Shown: one piece after another, positions 25,551-34,467 of the stretch | How the letters are laid out: each line of letters opens with the position of its first letter | How positions within the stretch are numbered: the stretch's first letter is position 1 | Source: a bacterium | Lineage (GTDB): Bacteria > Cyanobacteriota > Vampirovibrionia > Gastranaerophilales > Gastranaerophilaceae | Direction: 5' to 3' | NCBI GenBank assembly: GCA_017941035.1 | Contig: JAGAXG010000006.1 | Span: 1-64,000 of the forward strand | DNA length: 64,000 bases | Notes under the pieces: model-generated | What the model was told of the DNA's origin: nothing | The model's database searches: none | What the model saw: only the letters and a program-made list of their open reading frames with translations | Translations under genes and position numbers: made by a program

Positions 25551-26879
25551 TCAGCTCGCAATCCGCAAAAACATAAAATATATATATATTGTGCTTATTG
25601 CAAGTGAAATTCCGACAACTATTACACCGTATTTCATAAATTGCATAAATTTAATCGGATGTCCTTCTTTTGCAGAATTTTCACTAACTATAACATTAGC
25701 GGCAGCACCTATCATTGTCATATTGCCACCAAGACAAGCACCTAATGATAAGCACCACCATAATGGAATTGTATAATCTGCGCCCATTGTTTTTTGTATT
25801 TCAACAAGCATTGGCGACATTGTTGCAGTATATGGAATATTATCTATTATTCCTGAAATTATACCTGATGCCCAAAGAATTAACATTGATGTTGCAGCTT
25901 GAGAGCCTTGTGTAACTTTCAGTATCCACTCTGCCATAAGTTTAATTCCTCCGGAGGCTTCAACACCACCTATTATTATGAATAAACCTATAAAGAAAAA
26001 TATGGTGTTCCACTCAACATCCTTTAATATTTCTGTCGGCTTTTCAAATAATAGCAGTATGCTTGCACCAACCATTGCCGCAACGCAGGTTTCAATATGT
26101 GTAATATCGTGAGTTACAAACCCTAATATTACCAGCCCTAAAACTACAATTGAACGTATCATTAGACCTTTATCAGTTATGGTTTTTGAATTATCAATAT
26201 TAACAACCTCCTGCATTTTTTCTTTTGAAGTTTTTAAATTTTTTCTGAATATAAAAGTTAGAAATATAATTACTGCAAATAGAATTATTGCAATAACAGG
26301 TGTTAAAACTTTGACAAAATCCATAAATGATAGTCCTGCCGCACTCCCTATAATAATATTTGGAGGATCACCAATTAAAGTAGCCGTTCCGCCAATATTA
26401 GAGGCAAATACTTCCACTAATAAAAAAGGTACCGGATTAATATCCAATTTTTTAGCAACAAAGAAAGTAATCGGCATAATCAAGATAACTGTTGTAACAT
26501 TATCTAAAAATGCACTTGTTACTGCCGTAAAAATTGCCAAAACTGCAAAAATGGCAATAGGTTTTCCCTTTGTCATTTTAAGCAATTCATTAGCAATCCA
26601 ATTGAACATACCACTTCTTGTTGAGATATTTACTATTATCATCATAGAAACAAGTAAAAATATTACATTGAAATCAATAAAATTAACAAAATAATGCGGA
26701 TTTATAATATCGCCAATCATTTTATGCTGACTGACTAATCCCAATAACAAAGTTATTCCTGCACCAAGAAGTGCAATAGTAACCTTTGGTATTTTTTCCA
26801 ATGCAATAAATATATATGAAATTATAAGTAGTGAAGCTGATATCACTACACTATTTTCTGAAATATAAGATGCTATCAT
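25551..26879 (-). CDS. NhaD/ArsB-type ion transporter
   Basis: Membrane carrier of 442 residues with about 11-12 helices in the ion-transporter superfamily shared by NhaD sodium/proton antiporters, ArsB and CitM. Characteristic segments are FLDNVTTVILIMPI in the first half and IIDNIPYTATMSPML in the second, both with the NVTT/NIPYTAT break expected for the substrate site, plus the LIGDPPNIIIGSAAGL motif. Sodium/proton exchange is the likeliest role but arsenite or dicarboxylate cannot be excluded. It starts one base after the OadG-like gene, strongly suggesting a functional pair. Confidence 0.87.
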   Translation of the reverse strand: MIASYISENSVVISASLLIISYIFIALEKIPKVTIALLGAGITLLLGLVSQHKMIGDIINPHYFVNFIDFNVIFLLVSMMIIVNISTRSGMFNWIANELLKMTKGKPIAIFAVLAIFTAVTSAFLDNVTTVILIMPITFFVAKKLDINPVPFLLVEVFASNIGGTATLIGDPPNIIIGSAAGLSFMDFVKVLTPVIAIILFAVIIFLTFIFRKNLKTSKEKMQEVVNIDNSKTITDKGLMIRSIVVLGLVILGFVTHDITHIETCVAAMVGASILLLFEKPTEILKDVEWNTIFFFIGLFIIIGGVEASGGIKLMAEWILKVTQGSQAATSMLILWASGIISGIIDNIPYTATMSPMLVEIQKTMGADYTIPLWWCLSLGACLGGNMTMIGAAANVIVSENSAKEGHPIKFMQFMKYGVIVVGISLAISTIYIYFMFLRIAS

Positions 26880-26880
26880 T

Positions 26881-27120
26881 TTAATTTACCCCTGCCCTTT
26901 CTCTCATCGCAACAGCAATAGCAAGAGCAATTTCAGATTCATCATCTTGCTTTTTCCTTCGGGTATTTTTTTCTTCAGGTATTGGTTCAGGGAAATATTT
27001 ATTTATAAATCCAACGATTTTTGCTGTAATATTCATAGCAACAATCATGATAGATAAAAATACAAATACCGCAGCCATACCAATTACCATAAGGGTAATC
27101 CCGACATTTAAATTTTCCAT
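26881..27120 (-). CDS. OadG-like sodium pump decarboxylase gamma subunit
   Basis: A 79-residue protein with a single N-terminal membrane helix (NVGITLMVIGMAAVFVFLSIMIVAM) and a charged tail, the pattern of OadG/MmdD, the small subunit of sodium-pumping decarboxylases. The alpha and beta subunits (OadA, OadB) are not in the window. Instead it is coupled to an NhaD/ArsB-type carrier (one base apart). Either the subunit has been recruited to that carrier, or the decarboxylase is elsewhere. AAGGAGAACTCATA precedes the ATG. Confidence 0.75.
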   Translation of the reverse strand: MENLNVGITLMVIGMAAVFVFLSIMIVAMNITAKIVGFINKYFPEPIPEEKNTRRKKQDDESEIALAIAVAMRERAGVN

Positions 27121-27209
27121 TATGAGTTCTCCTTAAAATTTCCCATTACAAATTTAGTGCATTTCAATTTAAAATACACTTACATTTTTTGTTGTCAGAA
27201 GTAACTCAA

Positions 27210-27593
27210 TTATGGAGCACGGGTATAAATTGCATTTTTCAAGTTTGGAGATATATTATGAGAAATGCAAGTAGAGTATATTGAATTATCAATTATAAAA
27301 TTATACTGAATTATAAAATCAACATTTGCTTCATCAAAATTGGCAGAACCATAAGTTTGATTTTTATTTGACAGATTTGATACTTCGGTTTTGTTATTAT
27401 TTTTTGAAATTACATAATATTCTTCGTTTTTATTATTTATTAGATATATTTTTGATTTATTAAATACAGAAATATAATATTGAGGGGGAATATTTTGCCT
27501 TATATTATCACAGGCAAAAGTGTCACTTGGCTGAATAAACAATGCCAAAACTAAATAAATAAAAACAAAAAATGTTTTAATAAATCCTCTCAT
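27210..27593 (-). CDS. Hypothetical exported protein
   Basis: A 127-residue protein with a signal peptide (MRGFIKTFFVFIYLVLALFI, cleavage likely near TFA-C, about 26-27). The mature part is rich in asparagine, isoleucine and tyrosine and has three cysteines, one right at the expected cleavage point, so a lipoprotein is possible though the lipobox is poor. No family recognised. It stands alone between the OadG-like gene and the hsdS remnant. Confidence 0.5.
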   Translation of the reverse strand: MRGFIKTFFVFIYLVLALFIQPSDTFACDNIRQNIPPQYYISVFNKSKIYLINNKNEEYYVISKNNNKTEVSNLSNKNQTYGSANFDEANVDFIIQYNFIIDNSIYSTCISHNISPNLKNAIYTRAP

Positions 27594-27643
27594 ACCAGAA
27601 TATTAACACAAATATTTATTAATTAATAAAGAAAGATAGAGTT

Positions 27644-28089
27644 GCCGGTAAATATCCATATTATGGAAAAAACTGGTATACAAGATCACGTAGCTGATTA
27701 TATCTTTAATGAAAAATTAGTGTTTGTAGGTGAAGGCGGTGCAAAATGGGGAGCTGGAGAAAATACAGCATACACAATCTCAGGTAAATGCTAAGTTAAT
27801 AATCATGCACAAGTATTAAGACCGGATAGAAACAAAGTATTAGATAATTACCCTATTTTACAATTTGAATTAGTTAGACTTAAAACCTTATATTACAGGT
27901 GCAATAATAGAAAAGTTAAACCAAGAGCAATTAAGGAATATTTCAATTCCTATACCAACTATTGAAGAACAAAAGCGTATTATATCACTTATTGACAAGG
28001 CTATCAACAAGTCCCTACTATTGCAAATTGAATATTTTAAATTATTGACAAAAATCAAACGATTGTTTTATAATTTTATTGTAAGGTGA
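27644..28089 (+). pseudogene. Broken hsdS fragment (type I restriction specificity subunit)
   Basis: Reading from 27644 gives AGKYPYYGKTGIQDHVADYI, then FVGEGGAKWGAGENTAYTIS, and after a TAA at 27792 VNNHAQVLRPDRNKVLDNYP, the conserved half-repeat of HsdS target-recognition domains. A shift near 27890 moves the frame to YITGAIIEKLNQEQLRNISI, PIPTIEEQKRIISLIDKAIN and then SLLLQIEYFKLLTKIKRLFY, ending TGA at 28089. There is no start codon and the upstream half is missing. The fragment ends right before the TetR gene and no hsdM or hsdR is adjacent; the hsdR at 62.3 kb is far away. Confidence 0.85.
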
Positions 28090-28097
28090 AATTTGGT

Positions 28098-28781
28098 ATG
28101 CCAACAAAAGTTAGAAGTGATGAAAAGCGGATTGCCGGCAGAGGGCAAAAGTCGAGCGATAGCGAGTGTACCCGTTTAATACCGGCAACCAAGGAAAGAA
28201 TCCTTGCATCCGCAACAAAACTTTTTGCACAAAAGGGGTTTGACGGTGTCGGAATCAGAGAAATTTGCAAAGATGCTGATGCTAATATCTGTATGATTTC
28301 ATATTTTTGGGGTGGTAAAGAGGGCTTATATCAAGGAATTTTAGACGATTTAATCCAAAGGCAGACCGAATATGTAAAGACTTTTCTTAATCTTGAAATT
28401 GAACCTGAAACATTATCTAAAAAAGAGCAAGTTGATTTGTTATATACAATATTAGATAATGCGGTTGAAATGTTATATGGCGGTTTTATATCTGCTGATT
28501 TAATGAAATTTTTACTTCAAGAGCAACAAAGGCAAAGAATTGAATTAACTTCCCCTTTGCTTGTTTATGTCAGAAAACTGATCACTGCTATATTTGGTAA
28601 AAAAACAGATGATAAGGATGTTATATTTAAAACGATTTTCATTATTTCGCAAATTAATTCTCCCAAAATTATGCCTGCGTTTTCCCTAAAGTTATTAAAG
28701 CAGGAAAAATTTAGCGAAGAAGATAAAAACATAATTAAAAACAATGTCAGAACATATATTCAAGCATTATTAAAGGGGTAA
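28098..28781 (+). CDS. TetR-family regulator of the adjacent ABC exporter
   Basis: A 227-residue TetR protein: helix-turn-helix (ERILASATKLFAQKGFDGVGIREICKDADANICMISYFWGGKEGLY, starting about residue 31) and a helical ligand-binding domain. The HTH motif resembles YbiH/CecR-type repressors of ybhGFSR. I chose the ATG at 28098 over an in-frame GTG at 28086, which overlaps its own ribosome site. A GC-rich palindromic element is inserted in frame before the HTH, adding about 18 residues. It is seven bases upstream of the HlyD gene and probably represses the whole exporter operon. Confidence 0.9.
   Translation: MPTKVRSDEKRIAGRGQKSSDSECTRLIPATKERILASATKLFAQKGFDGVGIREICKDADANICMISYFWGGKEGLYQGILDDLIQRQTEYVKTFLNLEIEPETLSKKEQVDLLYTILDNAVEMLYGGFISADLMKFLLQEQQRQRIELTSPLLVYVRKLITAIFGKKTDDKDVIFKTIFIISQINSPKIMPAFSLKLLKQEKFSEEDKNIIKNNVRTYIQALLKG
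28132..28188 (+). repeat. Palindromic GC-rich element inside TetR
   Basis: TTGCCGG (28132-28138) and CCGGCAA (28182-28188) enclose a sequence containing CGAGCGATAGCGAG. GCGGATT and GATAGCGAG words recur in R1 at 33.5 and 43.3 kb, suggesting the same REP-like family. It encodes RIAGRGQKSSDSECTRLIPA in frame without breaking the gene. Confidence 0.6.
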
Positions 28782-28787
28782 ATAAAG

Positions 28788-29681
28788 ATGAAAAAAAAGA
28801 TTATTGCATTAATTTTAATATTTTTAATCATAGGTTTAGGTATATTTTTCTATAAAACAAACAAAAAAGATACATCGAATGACCTCACTTTATATGGCAA
28901 TATTGAAATTCGCCAAGTTGATTTAAGTTTCCTTGCAGGTGGTCAAGTTTCAAAACTTTTAAAAGAAGAGGGTGATACTGTTAAAAAGGGAGAGCTTATT
29001 GCAACATTGGATTCAAGAGATTACGAAGCCAACTACAATAAGGCAATAGCAGATGTTGAAAGAACGCTTGCTCTTAAAAATGACGCATTGGAAAAATATA
29101 ACAGGAATGAACCGTTAGGAAAAGCAGGTGCAGTATCCGAACAAGATGTTGAGACTTTATTCAACAATAAAAACAGGACTCAAGCTGAATACAAACTTGC
29201 CGAGGCAAATAAAACTTATGCAAAAAACCAACTTGATTATACAAAACTCTACGCTCCTGAAGACGGTATAATTATGATTCGTGTAATTGAACCAGGAAGT
29301 AATGTTCAAAAAGGGCAACCTGTTTATACAATGGCAAAAACTAATCCTGTTTGGGTTAGAGCCTATGTTAATGAAAAAGATTTGGGCAACATTAAATACG
29401 GACAAGAGGTAAATGTATACACAGATACAGTAAATCCTCAAACAGGAAAGAAACGAGAATACAAAGGGCAAATCGGGTATATTTCGCCTGTTGCGGAATT
29501 TACTCCCAAAACCGTACAATCAACAGATACAAGAACAGATTTAGTTTATCGTATTAGAGTTTATATCAATGATATCGATGAATATTTAAGACAGGGAATG
29601 CCCGTTACAATAAAGGTAGATTTAGGGGTAAATGATAACCCCTCACCCCAACCCTCCCCCCAGAGGGGCGAGGGAGATTAG
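28788..29681 (+). CDS. HlyD-family periplasmic adaptor of an ABC exporter
   Basis: Membrane fusion protein of 297 residues: a membrane anchor (residues 4-24), a lipoyl/beta-barrel half (IEIRQVDLSFLAGGQVSKLLKEEGDTVKKGELIATLDSRDY), a coiled hairpin of about 90 residues, then YTKLYAPEDGIIMIRVIEPGSNVQKGQPV and beta-barrel. It should link the inner-membrane ABC pump to an outer-membrane channel. The last 13 or so residues, NPSPQPSPQRGEGD, come from a REP element that has replaced the natural stop. Same orientation and near-zero spacing with the ABC genes. Confidence 0.92.
   Translation: MKKKIIALILIFLIIGLGIFFYKTNKKDTSNDLTLYGNIEIRQVDLSFLAGGQVSKLLKEEGDTVKKGELIATLDSRDYEANYNKAIADVERTLALKNDALEKYNRNEPLGKAGAVSEQDVETLFNNKNRTQAEYKLAEANKTYAKNQLDYTKLYAPEDGIIMIRVIEPGSNVQKGQPVYTMAKTNPVWVRAYVNEKDLGNIKYGQEVNVYTDTVNPQTGKKREYKGQIGYISPVAEFTPKTVQSTDTRTDLVYRIRVYINDIDEYLRQGMPVTIKVDLGVNDNPSPQPSPQRGEGD
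29639..29676 (+). repeat. REP-type palindrome overlapping the adaptor's C-terminus
   Basis: CCCTCACCCCAACCCTCCC... paired with GGGGCGAGGG. The same short palindrome is at 41582-41616 after the second adaptor gene. Its translation is the PSPQPSPQRGEG tail seen in many unrelated bacterial proteins. Confidence 0.85.
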
Positions 29682-29684
29682 CCA

Positions 29685-31196
29685 ATGTACACGGTAACAA
29701 TTAAGAATTTAACTAAAAAATTTGGCTCTACCGTTGCTATAGATAATCTGTCGTTAAATATAGAAAAAGGCAAAATTACAGGTTTAATCGGAGCTGACGG
29801 AGCAGGAAAAACCACACTTTTAAGAACAATAGTCGGTTTATTGTTGCCAAATGAGGGTGAAATAAATGTGCTTGGCTTTAACCCTGCCACTGAAAAAGAC
29901 AAATTACTTGAAGGTTATACTAAGGATGGTAAAATACATTTACCCCTAGGTTATATGCCACAAAAGTTTGGTCTTTATGAAGATTTGACTGTTATTGAAA
30001 ATTTAAGATTATATGCTGATTTAAAAGGTGTTACACACGATTTTGACAAAATGTTGGAATTTACAACTCTTGCACCTTTTCAAGATAGGCTTGCAGGTGC
30101 ATTATCAGGCGGTATGAAACAAAAACTGGGGCTTGCTTGTACGCTTCTCGGGAATCCTGAATTTTTACTTTTAGATGAACCCTCTGTCGGTGTTGATCCT
30201 ATATCTCGCAGAGATTTAATAAAAATGGTTCGTGAAATGATAACACCTGAAACTACTGTTTTATGGTCAACAGCTTATTTAGATGAGGCTCATAATTTTG
30301 ATACTGCTGTTGTCATAGATAAAGGAAAAGTTATTTATGAAGGGAAACCGCATGATTTAGCACCAACACCACAAGAATTTGAAAATAAAGTAATTGATTT
30401 GATGGGTGGATATAATAAAGAAGAATCCCTAATTGCTCAAAATTATGATTACCATGCACCTGATGTTGAATTAACCGTTGAAGCGGATAATTTAGAAAAG
30501 AGATACGGAAATTTTTATGCAGTTAAAAATAACACTTTCAAAATTAAAAAAGGTGAAATATTTGGACTTTTAGGGCCAAACGGAGCAGGGAAATCAACAT
30601 CATTTAAAATGATGTGCGGACTTGCCCGACCAACAAGTGGTACTGCAAGAATTATGGAAATTGATATAAAGAAAAATCCTGAGCGTGCAAGATCAAATTT
30701 AGGGTATATGGCACAAAAATTTTCTCTGTATGGAAGTTTAACGGTAAAAGAAAACTTGGACTTTTTTGCACTTGCTTACGGAATTAGCATTTTAAAAAAA
30801 GATAAAAAGGTTAATGAAGTAATTGAGGTTTTTGGGCTAAAAGAATATGAAAATACAAAAGCAGAAGAATTACCGCTTGGATTGAAACAAAGGCTTTCAA
30901 TGGCAGCTGCACTCATTCACAATCCGCCTGTTTTGTTTTTGGATGAACCTACATCAGGTGTTGATGTTTTGACACGCAGGGATTTTTGGAATCATATAAC
31001 ATCATTAGCCAAAAAAGGTGTAACGATATTGGTTACAACTCATTTTATGGATGAGGCTGAATATTGCGATAGGATTAGTCTTTTTTACAAAGGCGAAACT
31101 ATTGCAGTAGGTACACCAACAGAATTAAAACAGCAAGCAGGTGCAAACGATATGGAAACTGCATTTATAAACTTAATTAAGGAGAGCGAAAAATGA
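29685..31196 (+). CDS. Double ATP-binding ABC protein (YbhF-like)
   Basis: Two ABC ATPase domains in one chain of 503 residues. Domain 1: Walker A GADGAGKT (36-43), signature LSGGMKQ, Walker B LLLDEPSVGVD. Domain 2: GPNGAGKS, signature reading LPLGLKQRLS (the LSGGQ equivalent is changed), LFLDEPTSGVD. It energises export by the two permeases that follow, whose genes overlap by four bases (ATGA). YbhF in E. coli, with CecR, YbhG, YbhS and YbhR, exports cefoperazone/chloramphenicol-type compounds or polyamine-like substrates; the same role is inferred here. Confidence 0.92.
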   Translation: MYTVTIKNLTKKFGSTVAIDNLSLNIEKGKITGLIGADGAGKTTLLRTIVGLLLPNEGEINVLGFNPATEKDKLLEGYTKDGKIHLPLGYMPQKFGLYEDLTVIENLRLYADLKGVTHDFDKMLEFTTLAPFQDRLAGALSGGMKQKLGLACTLLGNPEFLLLDEPSVGVDPISRRDLIKMVREMITPETTVLWSTAYLDEAHNFDTAVVIDKGKVIYEGKPHDLAPTPQEFENKVIDLMGGYNKEESLIAQNYDYHAPDVELTVEADNLEKRYGNFYAVKNNTFKIKKGEIFGLLGPNGAGKSTSFKMMCGLARPTSGTARIMEIDIKKNPERARSNLGYMAQKFSLYGSLTVKENLDFFALAYGISILKKDKKVNEVIEVFGLKEYENTKAEELPLGLKQRLSMAAALIHNPPVLFLDEPTSGVDVLTRRDFWNHITSLAKKGVTILVTTHFMDEAEYCDRISLFYKGETIAVGTPTELKQQAGANDMETAFINLIKESEK

Positions 31197-32314
31197 AAAT
31201 CTTATTAGCCTTAATTAAAAAAGAAATAAAACAAATACTTCGCGACCCTTCGAGTATTGTAATCGCATTTATTTTGCCTTTAATATCTTTCCTGATTTAT
31301 ATGTATGGTGTAAATCTTGATTCGGTAAAGGTTACAATAGGAATTAAAAATGACGATAATTCACCCGAAGTTGCAACTCTTGTAAAATCATTTGGACATT
31401 CAAAATACGTCAACTCAATAAATTTTGATAATATGGAAGATATTAAAACTGCGATTGTTCGTTCAAAAATTAAAGGTGCGGTTGTAATACCGAATGATTT
31501 TTCGACGAAACTTTCTCGTGGACAAGGGGTAAATAAAGGGGCTGATTTACTGATTATAACAGACGGAAGTGAAGTTAATACTGCAAATTATGTTCAAAGT
31601 TATGCCAATATGATTGCTAATCAATGGCTAATCACAAGTAAATATAAAATGCATTTACCCCGACCTTTAATTAATACTGAAGTCAGAACTTGGTATAATC
31701 CTGATTTAAACTCACATTATTTTATCGTTCCCGGTTCTATTGCTATTACTATGACATTAATCGGAATTTTACTTACTTCACTTGTCATAGCTCGTGAGTG
31801 GGAACGGGGAACAATGGAAGCCTTGCTATCAACAAAAGTCCGAGTAATACATATTGTTTTAGGTAAATACATCCCTTATTTTATTTTGGGAATGGTATCT
31901 ATGGCTTTTAACGTGTTTCTTTGCGTTTGTATTTTTCAAATACCGTTTAAGGGCAGTTATTTGTTATTGTTTTTAATTAGCGGAATATTTTTGTTTACTT
32001 CGCTTGGCATTGGCTTATTGATTTCAACTGTATTAAAAAATCAATTTATGGCAAGTATGGTCGCTATGAGTTTAGGTTTTATGCCTGCCCTGATGTTATC
32101 GGGGTTAATGTTTCCGATAAATTCAATGCCTGTATTTTTCCAATATTTAACAGCAATAATTCCGCCAAGATACTATATTTCATTTATTGAAAGCGAATTT
32201 ATGGCAGGAGGGGTAAATGAAATAAGGCTGGCTAATGCTTTTTATTTAACAGTATTAGGCTTGATTTTGTTTGTTGCAGTTTATAAAAAGACACAGATGA
32301 GGTTAGAAAAATGA
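31193..32314 (+). CDS. ABC-2 type permease (YbhS-like)
   Basis: Integral membrane subunit of 373 residues with the ABC-2 topology: an N-terminal helix (about 21-41), a long extracytoplasmic domain (about 45-175) and five to six helices in the C-terminal half, including SGLMFPINSMPVFFQYLTAIIPPRY, a family hallmark. The start overlaps the ATPase stop by four bases. With the next gene it should form a heterodimeric channel. AGGAGAGCGAAA precedes the ATG. Confidence 0.92.
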   Translation: MKILLALIKKEIKQILRDPSSIVIAFILPLISFLIYMYGVNLDSVKVTIGIKNDDNSPEVATLVKSFGHSKYVNSINFDNMEDIKTAIVRSKIKGAVVIPNDFSTKLSRGQGVNKGADLLIITDGSEVNTANYVQSYANMIANQWLITSKYKMHLPRPLINTEVRTWYNPDLNSHYFIVPGSIAITMTLIGILLTSLVIAREWERGTMEALLSTKVRVIHIVLGKYIPYFILGMVSMAFNVFLCVCIFQIPFKGSYLLLFLISGIFLFTSLGIGLLISTVLKNQFMASMVAMSLGFMPALMLSGLMFPINSMPVFFQYLTAIIPPRYYISFIESEFMAGGVNEIRLANAFYLTVLGLILFVAVYKKTQMRLEK

Positions 32315-33423
32315 TTAGAGATTTTTTACGCAGAGTTATAGCTCTGATGAAAAAAGAATTTATAACAATTTGGAATGACCCGAAATCTCGTGCCATTATC
32401 GTTATGATGCCGATTATGCAGCTTTTAATATTTTCTAACGCAGCAACCATGGAAGTTAGAAATATAGATACTGTTGTATTAGACCGTTGTCAAAGTGTTG
32501 AAAGCAGAGAATTACTTTCAAGGTTTAAAAATTCATCAAGATTTAGAAATTTCTATTATGTTTATAATGAAAAAGAATTTCAAAAAGAGCTCGATACCCA
32601 AAAAGTTCAAATCGGTATAAATATTCCGAATGATTTTTCACGCAATATCAAATCTAAAAGAGGTGCAAATGTACTTGTGGTATCAGACGGCAGACAAACG
32701 AACTCCGCTGCTATCGGAGCAGGTTATGCAACACAAATTATTTCAGGGTATAATGCTGAACTTACAGGAAATACAGGGACACAAATAAATCCGACTGTCA
32801 GAAATTGGTTTAACCCTAATCTTGAATACAAGTGGTATATTTTAACAGTTATTGTTGCTATGCTTTCTTTAGTTTCAACCTTAATTTTAACGGCATTATC
32901 TATTGCAAGAGAAAGAGAACTGGGCACTTTCGACCAACTTATTGTAAGTCCTTTGTCATCTTTTGAAATTCTACTAGGTAAATCCATTCCGCCTTTAATA
33001 ATCGCAATGAGTTTAACAATGATTATGGTAGGAATTGTGATAGCATTTTTTCATGTCCCTTTTAACGGTTCTATAATTTTATTCTTTATATCAATTTTGA
33101 TTTCTCTTATGGCAATTGTCGGTGTCGGACTTTTTATTTCTGCAATATGCAATACTCAGCAGCAAGCAATTTTATCAGTTATGACATTTATGATGCCTGC
33201 GGTACTGCTTTCAGGGTTTATTTCACCTATTGAAGATATGCCTATCGGGTGGCAATACCTGACATATTTAAACCCTGTACGATTTTTTATGGTACTGTCA
33301 CGAGGGATATTCTTAAAAGGAATGGAAATAGAAGATGTCATAACAAACTTAATTCCGCTAATAATAATTGCCGCAATAACCCTGACACTTGCAAGCAGAA
33401 CATTTAAAAGAAAACTGGGATAA
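32311..33423 (+). CDS. ABC-2 type permease (YbhR-like)
   Basis: Second permease, 370 residues, same topology as its neighbour: N-terminal helix (about 26-43), extracytoplasmic loop with PNDFSRNIKSKRGANVLVVSDG, then a helical C-terminal half with SGFISPIEDMPIGWQYLTYLNPVR. Start overlaps the previous stop by four bases (ATGA). Together with the TetR, HlyD and double ATPase genes it completes a five-gene exporter operon that ends at 33423; repeat R1 begins 28 bases later. Confidence 0.92.
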   Translation: MIRDFLRRVIALMKKEFITIWNDPKSRAIIVMMPIMQLLIFSNAATMEVRNIDTVVLDRCQSVESRELLSRFKNSSRFRNFYYVYNEKEFQKELDTQKVQIGINIPNDFSRNIKSKRGANVLVVSDGRQTNSAAIGAGYATQIISGYNAELTGNTGTQINPTVRNWFNPNLEYKWYILTVIVAMLSLVSTLILTALSIARERELGTFDQLIVSPLSSFEILLGKSIPPLIIAMSLTMIMVGIVIAFFHVPFNGSIILFFISILISLMAIVGVGLFISAICNTQQQAILSVMTFMMPAVLLSGFISPIEDMPIGWQYLTYLNPVRFFMVLSRGIFLKGMEIEDVITNLIPLIIIAAITLTLASRTFKRKLG

Positions 33424-33450
33424 ATATTAAACACAAAACTTATCCAAAAA

Positions 33451-33706
33451 GTATCAGTAACTTTGAGAATGAATTATCAGAAGGTATGAGAGTTTGTATC
33501 AGCGGATTTGCGGACGGACGACACGAAGTTAGTCCGGATAGCGAGGGAATTGAGCAAACTTGAACCAAAGGTTCAATTGCGAAACTTTCCGAGCGTGGAG
33601 CAAATCCAAGACGGGAGTTTTGGAATTCTTCCCCCAAAATGTAAAAAGTTTGAGAATTCTCTCAAACTTCCGGGGGTACTTTTCTCAATCTCTCTGATAA
33701 TTTACA
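33451..33706 (+). repeat. Repeat R1, copy A
   Basis: Starts GTATCAGTAACTTTGAGA and ends CTCAATCTCTCTGATAATTTACA. It is nearly identical to 43287-43519 over the 218-base core (about a dozen mismatches by eye), with a 20-odd base insertion near its start. Contains hairpins TTGAACC/GGTTCAA and AGTTTGAGAA/TTCTCAAACT. Lies 27 bases after the ABC exporter operon and may act as its terminator. Confidence 0.9.
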
Positions 33707-34430
33707 ATTTGTTAAATTTTAAATTGGCGATATGCTGTATTTTCGTTTCTTCACTTACTTGGCTATATGGATAAAGAATATTATAAATTTCATCTATATC
33801 AGATTGAGATAATGCTTGATTGTTGTTTGTTAACAAATGATTGATAACCTTATTTAATTCATATCTGTGAATTAATATTGTACCAGAATTTTTATTTCTT
33901 TTAATGCTTTTAAACTCACAATCATTTGAAAAAACGACTAATGAATAATATTTTAAATTCTTGTTTACAATATTATTCAAATATTTTATATGATATTCAT
34001 TTTGCATAATTGGATTATAAAAATGTTCTTTTTGTGTATCACCATAACCAATATGCAAAGATTGAGTCCACTTCTTTTGGCTTTCTGTTCCAAAAATCCA
34101 ACCACTATAATATTTACTTTCAAAAACAAAAATTCCTTGAGGTGCAATCATTATTACATCAATTTCAGTTGTTTTATTGTTGTAAGTTGGAATATATAGA
34201 TTGAATAAAAATTTTACTCCCTCTAATTCCAAATATTTTAATTCTTTATATATTAAATATTCACCTCTATGTCCTGAGTCATGTTTTATTTGTGAATAAG
34301 GAATTTTAGTAATGTCAAAATATGAGGTTTCTTCATATTTTTTCTTATTGTATAAATGTACGCATATAGATGCGACTACAAAAAATAAAAAACCAAATAT
34401 AATTAAAGTAATAATTTCAGCATCACTCAT
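33702..34430 (-). CDS. NERD-domain protein with membrane anchor
   Basis: A 242-residue protein from ATG 34430. It has an N-terminal membrane helix (about 5-27), then a nuclease-related domain (NERD): GHRGEYLIYKELKYLELEGVK, TEIDVIMIAPQGIFVFESKYYSGWIFG with the conserved Asp and ExK, and WTQSL. NERD is a PD-(D/E)XK-like fold found in bacterial membrane or DNA-processing proteins; its role here is unknown. The stop codon lies in the final bases of R1 and the start about 38 bases from R2, so the gene fills the gap between the two repeats that is 34 bases long in copy B. Confidence 0.82.
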   Translation of the reverse strand: MSDAEIITLIIFGFLFFVVASICVHLYNKKKYEETSYFDITKIPYSQIKHDSGHRGEYLIYKELKYLELEGVKFLFNLYIPTYNNKTTEIDVIMIAPQGIFVFESKYYSGWIFGTESQKKWTQSLHIGYGDTQKEHFYNPIMQNEYHIKYLNNIVNKNLKYYSLVVFSNDCEFKSIKRNKNSGTILIHRYELNKVINHLLTNNNQALSQSDIDEIYNILYPYSQVSEETKIQHIANLKFNKL

Positions 34431-34467
34431 AAACAAATAATAGCAGAAATATAAAAGATATTTAACC

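Noticed and set aside
27210-27593. Lipoprotein call for the exported hypothetical protein
   Set aside because: The residues before Cys (DTFA) do not fit a good lipobox; plain signal peptidase I cleavage is as likely.
33508-33774. Reading frame MRTDDTKLVRIARELSKLEPKV... inside R1, also present in copy B at 43321
   Set aside because: The differences between copies fall at first and second codon positions as often as at third (for example Arg to Trp, Glu to Lys), and hairpin arms cross the frame. It looks like non-coding repeat.
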